A stretch of 64,000 bases of DNA from Balanoglossus misakiensis. Its lineage: Eukaryota > Hemichordata. Positions 10,896 through 20,300 of this stretch are shown in pieces. Both the position numbers and the translations under genes were made by a program. The notes under the pieces are model-generated. The model saw only the letters and a list, made by a program, of their open reading frames with translations, searched no databases and was not told the DNA's origin. Where the stretch lies: NCBI GenBank assembly GCA_040954595.2, contig CM082585.2, positions 7,812,001 through 7,876,000 of the forward strand. Reading direction: 5' to 3'. How positions within the stretch are numbered: the stretch's first letter is position 1; every line of letters starts with the position of its first letter.

Positions 10896-13495
10896 CGTGT
10901 TTTTTCGTAGGAGGTGCTTCTTTTCAAGGTTTTGTACTGAACTGAGAGAGGTTGGGTCTAGGTTGATTCTCATGGTTTATGATCAGGTTAGTAATAAGGC
11001 AAATATGAGAAATAATTGTGTCAGTTTTGATCAGCCCCTCCCTCTCTGCCCCGCTAAAAGAGATCCGTGCAAACTATAAAACACACAACAAATAATTTCT
11101 GCATCGGTTCAGTACAATTCTAACGTTTTCAATGAATCAAGCTAACTGATGAAACGATATGTATATATTTGAATCTGGTCGATTTCACAAAGGATCGGTA
11201 TCTGCATATGTTGAAGCGAGATTCATTTTTTCCTTCAAATTAGGGTATTTTGTTGAAATCTCGCACTCAGGCGATTTCTAGTCATGTCTGCTTTGAATTC
11301 ATACCCTGCTGGACATGCGCAGTAGACTGAGTCGTGATCTGGGTGTAATCTCTAAATGAGATGAAATCTCCGAATGATGTCAAATTACTTGTAAGTTATT
11401 CCTCAACAGATGCACTGTCAGCCTTTAGGGCCAATACCTGATGAAATAGGTGTGCTTGTATATTTGTAAAAATAGCTTAAGTAGGATGGGATCGAATGTC
11501 TCGATGCATTAGTGTCGGATCAAAAATAGCTACCACTGCGTGACATATACTTTACTCGATCGTGATTTCCTTAATCGTCAGTAATGTTATTCCATTGCAA
11601 TCTTAAATTTCATGTGTTTGCTTAGAAGATGTGTTTATATAAATGATGTAAATGTCACGACAATCAACTTTTCGTTCGAAGAGAGTTCAGTACCTGGGGT
11701 GTATGTTTGAGTCTGAAACTGGGGCAATAGTCATTGAAGAGACCAAAACTTACGATAATTTTGAGAGTAGAGATAGCGACTGACGTAATAATACTGTAGA
11801 AAGTAAAACTTGATAATTTTTGTTGAAATCGGTCATTGTTTTTTTTCCATCGAAAAAGAGGGTGTTTCATGTTCTGACTTTCATTTCAAAGACGTATTAC
11901 GACGTGATTATAATTAGATTGTAATAGAGATATAAGACTAAGAACTTTTAGGTGAGAAACTTTCAGAAATGTGTATTTTGTCATAATATTTTGTCCCCGG
12001 TTGATTGTAAACCTATGCAAAATATAAAAAAATATATGTATTTAATATTAGAAGTGTAGATATATTTCTTTGTGTTTTGTGTGTTTTTTATTCGGGTATC
12101 GCCCGACATGATGGGAAAATAAACGACCGTTTGAGTTGAAATAATACGCATGGCGTGCGTTAGTGTGCGTGGCGTGAACTGTGCCCGGTCTGTGATGAGT
12201 CGAGGGCCGCTTGCTCTATTTGTCTCTGCCATTTGCCTTCGAATCTTTACAGTTACGAAGTCCACTGGTTATATTTATAAACAAGAAGCATGAGTGGGGG
12301 GGGGGGGGATTTTCTTCAAAATACATGAACTCTTTTGGGGTCATCTCGCCGTTTTTGTTATATTCTGTGTCTTCGACTCAAGAGGGCGCTCACACACAAG
12401 AAACTACCACCAGTTGCAACCACTCACCTTCGTCAAGTATTGGTTAATAAATAAAAATAAAGATTTTGGATGCACCTATCATCACTATACACGTACACCA
12501 CACCAAACTTTGGCTTGGGTGTAACTCACGCCGACTGTTCCAATCGAATTTACACGATAATACCCCCATGTGGCTTCTGATGGCCATGACCTGATACTTT
12601 GTATTTCTTATGACTGCAATAACCTTGATTGTTGGGTATCATCACTGAGAAATGATCCATCTTTTAAATGTTGAATTGTAAATTCGCACACTGCGTACCG
12701 CGCCCTGGTACGGCGTCACCGTACGGTGATAAGATTGGCATCACGTGATCTGTTTGGGGGAATACCCGGGTCCAGAGAGGCTGATTCTTCTGACCTGGTG
12801 GGGCCGTAATTCTAAATGCTGGTGGAATTTCCGAGCCAGATGTCTTGGTTTTTGTCAAATCGCTTGATATAAATCAACCCAGGTAAGTTTCATTCCGTCT
12901 CTAAGACATTCCGGGTACCAGTGCCGCACCGTCATCGCGCCGCGCCCTGCCGCGCCGCGCGAGTCACGACTCGGGCATTTCCTGCTGACGCGATCGCGCG
13001 CGATGACGACGCATCGCAGTTCGGCTTTCGTTTTATTTTGACAAAAAAACGGCAAGTTTTTATCGCAGGAAACCTCACAACACTTAAGAATGTTCATGAT
13101 ATGAACTGTATATATCTAAAATTTGGACTCTTTGAGTCGAGTTGGGCATTGACAACCTTGAAATTCACACGAAGAATAGGGGTCGAAGTTCACCTGTGAT
13201 GATCTCAGAGCAGCCGTCGACACATGCGCAGTGTCGTGATGGCGTTTCCAATATGATATGAATATGCATGAATCATGCAAATAACAACATTTCTTGTTTG
13301 TCAAAAAAATAACAACAGAAATTGAAGAAATAAGATGTTCTCACTGACACATAAACTTTTACTGTACGGTATAACAATTTTAGGTTCATTACTATTGTTT
13401 ATAACACTTTTTTTTGACAATGACACTTTTTTCCAGAAATTTCTATACCACTACATGTATATACTAGAGTTTTGTTATTGTTTATTTTGGTTCAG
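10896..13495. other. Intergenic DNA between ATP6AP2 and the HEPN-dsRBD gene
   Basis: No conserved coding sequence seen. It contains a G homopolymer at about 12296-12308. A CpG-dense block at about 12930-13020, with CGCGCG and CGCCGCG words, is a plausible promoter for the gene starting at 13512. A strong donor-like CAG/GTAAGT at 12880-12886 and an acceptor at 13494-13495 just before the start codon suggest a spliced 5' UTR, but the upstream exon boundary is unknown. Confidence 0.45.
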
Positions 13496-13511
13496 AGGGT
13501 AGCTGGTCACC

Positions 13512-15122
13512 ATGACAACGTGGAAAGAAAGGATGAATAAGGAAGAATACAAGAATTGGCTGAAAGTGAGCCAGGCATTGCTGTTGATGTGTGAAGGCAT
13601 CGATCAACTCACGACAGAGGTCATGGATAAGTTTCATAACGAACTGACGCGTAAGTTCGGTAATCAGCCATGCTCTAATGGATCATGCAAGAGAACAAAA
13701 AAGCAGACAAGGCCACCGCCATTTTGTACACTCTGCAAGAATTTTGAGGGTGATATCCTAGCTGAACATACAAGTATAAAGTTCATAGAATGGAAGAACT
13801 TTGATTGGCAAAAGTGGCCGGCGATGGCGTGGGAGGTGGCCAAAGTCTACATGCCCAAGGGTCAGAAGCCATCGGTCACCAGAGCCTCGGAGACGGACTC
13901 CTCGGCCTTGCTTAACTTGATGTCAAACTGCAAGAAGTTTCACACTCGCATCTCCAGGCAAAAACCAGGGAAGGTGAGTCGACCAGTTTTGATGCATAAT
14001 CGGTATGTCTTGAGCTGAATCTGTGTCCTCTTAAAAAAGCGAAACCGGGCTATTTTGATTCAAATTGAATGATTTCTTCCAGTTTTAAATTTTGGATCAC
14101 TCAGGGACTGTGTTATTGACAGTGACTTGAATCCTGTACAGGTGATTCAGGTGCGGAATAAAATGATGCACTCGGCCAAAATGGAATTTCCGAGTGCAGA
14201 GATGAAGCAACACGTACAAGTCATACTGGAACTCTTACGAGATCCTCAAGAACTCAGTAAGAGGCCAGAAGCACAGAAAATGGCCAAGACAATAGAAGAG
14301 GTATGGGTACTTTAGCATTGTCTTAAATCAGCCAGGTTGTCCAGCATTGCAGCTCGTCAAAAATGTTAAAGGCAGTGTGACTAACGTATAGTTACCAAGT
14401 GCCCTTCATCTGATTAAGGATGGTCAATCTTCCTGATTGCCAGATTATCTTAAATATTTCATTGAGGTGTCAACTTACCAATTGTTTTGCAGCTCCGTGA
14501 TGGAACCCTCGTCATCACCGAAGAAATGGAGAATGGCATCCTGAAAGAGAAATTCGAGGCCCTTGAATGTAGAATCGAGGAATTGGAAGGAAAGCTCACA
14601 CCAGAAGTTGGTCATACACACTAAGTCTCTATATAGGACAGTCCCCCCCTGGGCATTTACACCCCTACTGGACACACTTTTACCCTATCCCTAACTGGGG
14701 GATGGGAAAAGTCTGGGTGACAAATTTCCAGGGGGTGACTGTCCTGATACCATTGTGTAATTTTGGCTTTTAGATTACTCTGAAAGTACCATCATCTCGC
14801 CCTAAGCTCACCCAAGGTACTTGTCGCCAATAATTGGCATATGTGGTACTTTGAACTTGACGGCCAATTTTTCCATTCATTACACATGGGTAAGGAGAAT
14901 ATGATACAAGCAAAGGTATCTATATGCGTCTTCATGAAAACTTTACATTTCAGTTGGAAGGAGTCATCGAGGAATTCAAGAATTTCATTAGTGGGAATCA
15001 GGACCTGAGGAAAGAATTTCAGAATGACTTGAAATCACTGACCGGCAGACTTGGTGCTGTGGAGAAAAGGGTCGACGAAGTGGCCAAAAAGGTGGATGAA
15101 ATGGAAAAGGGGTGGAAGCAAG
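13512..15122 (+). CDS. N-terminal CXorf38/HEPN-like module (exons 1-4)
   Basis: Exon 1 (154 codons) has the family start EEYKNWLKVSQALLLM, a C-x4-C...C-x2-C cluster that could bind zinc, and a Trp-rich stretch ending in AWEVAKVYMP. Exon 2 opens with VIQVRNKMMHSAKM, holding the R-x4-H motif. HEPN domains are compact helical bundles in which this Arg and His line an RNase site on dimerisation. Exons 3-4 are Glu/Lys-rich with heptad-like Leu/Val spacing (EEFKNFISGNQDLRKEF, then VEKRVDEVAKKVDEMEK) and probably form a coiled coil that could dimerise the HEPN units. The exon 3 donor, GAA/GTTGGT, is weak but is the one that keeps frame into exon 4. Assignment to CXorf38 is by recalled family sequence. 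Assignment to HEPN is inference from the motif and helical character. Confidence 0.82.
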
Positions 15123-18100
15123 GTCAGTGAGTGAAAGGTCACAGGTGAAAGGTCATTGTATACCCCAGCGACACCACTCGTGTTGGAGATTTACGTATAA
15201 TCAACTGAATTTTTTTAAATTTCTCTGTTTTTGGTTAGCAAATCTGAACCAATTGTCCAGTTGCTTTGAAAGTTACTCTGTACAAGGAGTTACTGAGACT
15301 GTGTACACTATATGTTAACATAACTTTAATATATGCGAGCTGTTACAGAGACCACCAGCTATTCTATTATTAATTACCACAGGATATCAGTATAAAGCGT
15401 CTGTCTGTCTGTCCCAGGGGTGACTGAAAGAAGTGGCTTGTCATATGTGTTTGTCAACAATTTTTCTAGCACCGCTTGTAAGGTTGCCGTTGGTAATAGT
15501 GTCACGTGAAAGCACTTGAAACAATCAACGATGGTTGTGTTCGTGCACTCTGAGTCTTTTACAGTCATGTAAGGGAGTGTCGCCTGGGAATTGGATAATA
15601 CAACAGCAGGTGCTCTCTTACATGTATGCAAATGATCTAATTATCAACAGAAACTGATACTTGGGCTGTGTGTAGAACACTTAAGGCAACGATATCTACG
15701 ATACTGACAGTAACATTTCAAAGCAAGAATACAATGGATGGTTTACATCAGCGTTGATCGAACGAGCTTTATTCAGTGTTGCATTATTAGCAAGCTCCGA
15801 GAGAACTGGTGTGGGTCTCCCAATAATCTTAGATGCTGTGTTAGAGATTTTTAACAGCTTGTTGCAATTAACGACGGAAAGCAAAGTGTTCGTGCACTTT
15901 GGGTCTTGTACAGAAATGCAAAGGAGTGTCTCCTGTTATTGAATAAGTACCACAGGAGATGCACTTTTGCATAGATGTAAATGATCTTATTATCAGCAGA
16001 CACTGATACCTGACTATGCCCCAAAGAGGTAACGCCAAAGACAGCGCCTAAGTCTACATTTGATTTTAATCAGATTGGATGTGTTCGTGCACTCTGGGTC
16101 TTGTACATTAATGCAAAGGTGTGTCTCCTGTGATTCGATGATTACCACAGCAGATGCACTTTTGCATAGATGTAAATGATCTAATAATCAGCAGAAACCT
16201 GGCTGTGTGCCAGGTTGGTTGTGTTCCAATCTGATTAAAATCAGACGTAGTGTTGGGCGCCGTCTTTACCTTTGCTGATTCTTGGCTGTTCGGAAGGGAC
16301 GCCCACCGAGAACAGCCAAGACAGAGAACGGAACAGACAACGACAGCGCCTAACTCTACATCTGATTTTAATCAGATTGGATGTGTTTGTGCACTCTGGG
16401 TCTTTTACAGTCGTGTAAGGAAGTGTCTCCTGGTGATTGGATAATACTACAGCAGGTGCTTTTTTACATGGATGTAAATGATCTAATAATCAGCAGAAAC
16501 TGATACGTGGCTGTGGTTTTAAGTCCTGACAAATATTTTGCACTGGGGAGATGGGTTTTGAAATGTTTTGAGGAGTTCTAATGATGTCACGTGAAACCAT
16601 TTGAAACTATCAACGATGGTTGTGTTCGTGCACTTTGGGTCTTTTACATTAATGCAAAGGTGTGTCTCCTGTGATTCGATGATTACCACAGCAGGTGCAC
16701 TTTTGCATAGATGTAAATGATCTAATAATCAACAGAAACTGATAACTGGCTGTATGCCCAGAAAAGGTCCCTCTTCCTTGTTATAAATACCAGAAAAGTA
16801 TCTACTGCACTTTGGTTTTAAGTCCTCACAAATGTTTTGCATTTGGGTCTTTTACAATAATGTAAAGGTGTGTCTCTTGTGATTGGTTGATTACCACAGC
16901 AGGTGCACTCTTACATGAATGTAAATGATCTAATAATCAACAGAAACTTAAACCTGGATGCCCAAAAGAGGTTGGTTTTGAGAGTTTTTGTTTGTACGTG
17001 ATGAAAATACCTTTGCCATTTTAACAACAAATAAGCACATGACACACACTAGCACATAGAATTTCATTTCAAATTGTCACTATTTGTCTGTCATTTTCTC
17101 CTTTGTTTTGTATTCACACAGGGATCAAAAGGCCTGCGCTACTCCCATCAATGTTTAAAAACCATCTCCAGCAGTACGCCCAGGAAAAAAAGCTCGAGTT
17201 TCCAGAATACAAATCGTTACCAGCTGAATATGGTGAGATCCCTGACAGAAGACCAATTAATTTCCAGCACATTTAATCCCTGCCACAAGTAACTAAAGAA
17301 GGTGTTTATCTCAAACAGGTTTCTTCAGCGAAGTCTGTCTTGAGGGGAAACATTACAAGAGTAAAGAATTACGAACAACCAAGGTGGACTCCCAACAAGA
17401 CGCGGCCCGAGAGGCGCTGAGGGCGCTGCAGATTTTGCAGGAGGAAAATGCCGCACCTCCATCTGCAGTGATGTCACCGTTTGACGGTAAGGAGAAGATT
17501 TTCATTGTTGTACTTTGTTAGTTTCCTGTAGATATTGTCTAGGGTACTTATGTCTGTCTGTCTTTCCGTAACCATAACTCAGATATGCTTGAACTGATGT
17601 CTTAATGGAAATTGGTACAGTAACAATTTCTGTATGTGTACAGTTCATTCATGATATGTACAATGGTCATTTGTGCCAAAATCATACTTTATTTTTTATT
17701 CACATGCAGAGAAAGTGAACTACAAGGGTTTTCTACAGGAGCACTTTCAGAAAAAGGGACTAGCGACACCAAACTATGAGAACAGCAAAACCGGCGACAA
17801 TCCACCAAAATTCACGGCGTCTGTCACAGTCTCCCAAGACGGAACGACAGAGACCAAGACCCACCAAAGTGAAGACTCTCATGCCAGTGCTAAGAGGGCC
17901 GAGCAAGACGCCGCCAAAGCAGCACTGGAAGCGTTGCAGATCCCGCTGACGAAAGACGGAAAACCCGACGGCGACGGCGGCAGTCCGAAGGCGAAACCGG
18001 ACTCACCATCCCAGGCGAAACAAGTCGTAGCAGATACATCACCGGGGAAACAAGAACCAGTTTCACTTCCAAGTATGTATCAGTTGAGATGAGTATGGGG

Positions 18101-18777
18101 ATGGTTTTCAGTTGTATTTGATGTGCTAAGAGAGACAGGGATACAAAATCAAGCGCTGAGAACTTCAGAGTTTTGAAATAGCTCAATCAATACTCTCTGA
18201 ATGATTGTCTGATACATAAGTCAGTGTAGATTTATAATTGTCATACCGTAAGATCAAATGATGTTTAACAGCTACTACTTTGCTATTTTCAGAACGTCCT
18301 ATACCAACTGATGGCAACGTGAAGGGACATCTGCAGGAGTTCATCAAAAAGCAGGGAATACCAGATGTCCCTGTGTACGAGGACATAGTCATCAATGAGA
18401 AAACCTTCACGGCCAATGTCGAGTTCAAGACGAAAGGCGTCATCCAGACCAAAGACGCCTTCAACAGCAAAAAGGAGGCAGAGAGCAGCCTGGCGAGACA
18501 GATCACAGAAGAGCTGGGACTGGATGCAGTGGGCAACCCCAAAGCCAAACTCAACGAGATGGACCCGCTGGCTAAACCGGTGTACGTGACGGACGCCATC
18601 GACCCGGAAGCAAAGGTCAAGCAGTACAAGAGCCTCGTTCTGTATGGGAAGATAGACACCCCGCATGAGATTTCTGTGACAGGAACTGAACAGTGCACCA
18701 CCAAGAAGGCGGCTCAGAAAAGTGTCGCTAAGAATGCCATCGACTTGCTGAACAAAAATCCCCAGTGTTTTCCTTGA
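13512..18777 (+). CDS. CXorf38-like HEPN-type protein fused to dsRNA-binding domains (676 aa, eight exons)
   Basis: Exons: 13512-13973, 14142-14300, 14493-14606, 14954-15122, 17122-17232, 17319-17486, 17710-18072 and 18293-18777. Their lengths sum to 2,031 nt, exactly 677 codons with TGA, and every junction keeps frame. The first three junctions are phase 0 and the last four are phase 1. Residues 1-301 resemble the CXorf38 family: EYKNW near 12-16, four cysteines at 54, 59, 72 and 75, WPAMAWEVAKVYMPKG near 102-117, and R-N-K-M-M-H at 159-164. Charged helical sequence follows to about 300. Residues about 302-676 hold three dsRNA-binding domains plus a fourth degenerate one. The R-x4-H spacing is that of HEPN RNase active sites, so an RNA-cutting or RNA-sensing antiviral role in the cytoplasm is inferred, not shown. 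Human CXorf38, as I recall it, lacks dsRBDs. The start ATG sits in a good context (GTCACCATGA). No frameshift or internal stop. Confidence 0.88.
15529..16957 (+). repeat. Six copies of a ~130-bp hairpin-forming repeat in the fusion intron
   Basis: Copies lie at about 15529-15664, 15884-16016, 16078-16207, 16380-16511, 16616-16749 and 16836-16957. Each has a GTGCACTYTGGGTCTT-like start (weaker in the last copy), a stem arm, a central CTGTG...CACAG-type element, the second stem arm, and the conserved end AAATGATCTWATWATCARCA. The outer stem changes together on both sides: copy 1 pairs CATGTAAG with CTTACATG, copy 5 pairs ATGCAAA with TTTGCAT. That is covariation. All lie within the intron between exons 4 and 5. 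Origin is unknown; a decayed non-autonomous mobile element family is likely. Confidence 0.75.
16226..16380. mobile_element. Foldback / MITE-like element in the fusion intron
   Basis: A 155-bp segment has imperfect inverted ends of about 35 bp, starting CCAATCTGATTAAAATCAGA and ending with the near complement. A second, inner inverted pair (CTTGGCTGTTC / GAACAGCCAAG) has perfect 11-bp arms. A right-end fragment with the same TTTTAATCAGATTGG end occurs at about 16040-16079. No ORF. Target-site duplications could not be defined because the element sits within another repeat. Confidence 0.6.
17122..18777 (+). CDS. C-terminal dsRNA-binding-domain array (exons 5-8)
   Basis: dsRBD1 spans residues about 311-376 in exons 5-6: helix FKNHLQQYAQEKKL, PEY, a beta region, then an Ala-rich helix ending DAAREALRAL. 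Its usual KKxAK patch is weakened to TKVDSQQ. dsRBD2 spans about 397-470 in exon 7: FLQEHFQKKGL, then SAKRAEQDAAKAALEAL. A Pro/Asp/Lys linker follows at about 473-515. dsRBD3 spans about 523-592 in exon 8: HLQEFIKKQGI, then NSKKEAESSLARQI. A C-terminal segment at about 604-671 keeps only the second half of the fold (TTKKAAQKSVAKNAIDLL) and looks like a fourth, degenerate copy. The borders of exons 5-7 are all phase 1, so the domains sit on symmetrical exons, typical of duplication by exon shuffling. Known dsRBDs bind dsRNA shape or mediate dimerisation. Confidence 0.87.
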
Positions 18778-19530
18778 CTGTAGTGAGCACTTAGAGCTGC
18801 ACTGACTCCGATATCCTACCTCTGACATGATGAATAGCTGATAATTGTTTCAGTACATACATGTAGTTGTGCCATGTTATGTCTGATCCCCTATGAATAG
18901 TGTTTTCGTTCGGTCCGAACCTATTGTTTTCTAAGGTGAAGTTGGACCTCTACAGAGGGAAATGGGGTGAAAGGGTTCAAACTGCAAGGTCATCTTGACT
19001 GACAAAACAACAGATAAAATCTTTGAACTGTGTCCTATAGCTTTATGCAGCCCTGGTTTAATCTGTTTTGAAACAAAAATTCATTGCTGCATGTCATTGC
19101 TGTTGCTCTTGTTATCACTTTCTCCTGTGCAGATGTCCAGTTGCCAATATACAAATATTTTGACTCCATACATTGAAAAAGAAATTGCTTGATTACTGTG
19201 GCAAGTGCAATTCAAATTTTGGCCATTTTCATGATTCAATTTCGCTCTGAAAGTCTGATGTAATTATTTTATTTTATTTTATTTATTCTTTAATTCAGGC
19301 CGTATGCCCATACTGTAAAAAAAACCATACAAAACAAACCCAGAAACAACTCCATAAAAGAAAGACACAAAAGAAAAAAAAATCCCAAAAACTTAATGAA
19401 GAACAACCCTGCAATATAATTCTTAGTGCTTGGCCAGCACACATTATGGCTTGTGCAATCTTAGTCTAGTAGGCTTGTGTCAAAATGTTATTTACTGATC
19501 GAGTTAATAAAACAAAGCATGAAAAACTTG
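18778..19530 (+). other. Probable 3' UTR of the HEPN-dsRBD gene
   Basis: Non-coding, AT-rich sequence follows the TGA. The first good poly(A) signal is AATAAA at about 19505-19510 (in GTTAATAAAACAAAG), so a 3' UTR of roughly 0.75 kb is likely. It contains an ATTTT-type simple repeat near 19265-19288. No separate gene is seen. Confidence 0.45.
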
Positions 19531-20250
19531 TTTGTGCCTGACGTGATTTGATATCGAAGAATACATATGTCGAATAGAAGTCACACTGTTTCTACTTCAT
19601 GCATTTATTCGAAAAAATTAGGGCGCCCTCAACATAAAAATAGAAGCAACCCAGCCACATTGTTGTAACCCGGACAACAGAAGACATGCTCAAAATGAAG
19701 GGACAACATTTTGGTTATATGGCGATTTTGTCATTTTTGAACATTTTTCATGGGTTACAGATCATAAAGATCTATAACGAGACAAATTTTCGACTTTGCG
19801 AACTTTTGATGATTTGTCAACAACACGTCTTTGTGAGACTTGTAACACTTTATCGCAAAACTGTTTCTTATCAACTGATTATGATTGACAGAAGGAGTGC
19901 CGCATCTAGTATACGAACAGAGGCACTTGAAAGTCATCATATCACGTATGCAACATTAACTTTCAACGAGGGCTAATCAGTGCGGGACGCTCGACTCGAC
20001 TCGGGGGAATTTTTTATCATCTTTCGACGCATCTCAAATTAACCTCTGTCATTTCATCAACGGGAGGTCAGCCGAGGGTAAAATGAAATGGCCTTCGGGT
20101 TTGTCAAAGAACCCGCACATCTGGTATATATACGCTGTCACACTTTATGCGGAGTCAGCAAATATCAACCATGTTGATTGAGGGTTTGTTTGACAAGCAG
20201 TAAAACAGAAGATGTAATGTATTCTAGTTTTGCAACCTCGCATGCATGAA

Positions 20251-20300
20251 TGCATACATACATACATACATACATACATACATACATACACACACACACG
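20251..20300. repeat. (CATA)n/(CA)n microsatellite
   Basis: A tandem CATA array passing into CA dinucleotides. A separate (AAC)n trinucleotide array follows at about 20377-20407. Confidence 0.9.

Noticed and set aside
13316-13331. GAAATTGAAGAAA as an interferon-type (IRF/ISRE) site before the HEPN-dsRBD gene
   Set aside because: It matches GAAANNGAA only partly, sits in AT-rich DNA where such words are frequent, and the promoter position is not known.
15112-15318. Separate gene between the HEPN module and the dsRBD module
   Set aside because: The frame there is intronic read-through past the donor at 15123. The two modules join in phase (phase 1 to phase 1), so one gene is simpler.
18183-18828. 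Long minus-strand ORFs of 173 and 179 codons
   Set aside because: They are antisense shadows of the dsRBD3 exon, which has splice sites, frame continuity and clear homology on the plus strand.
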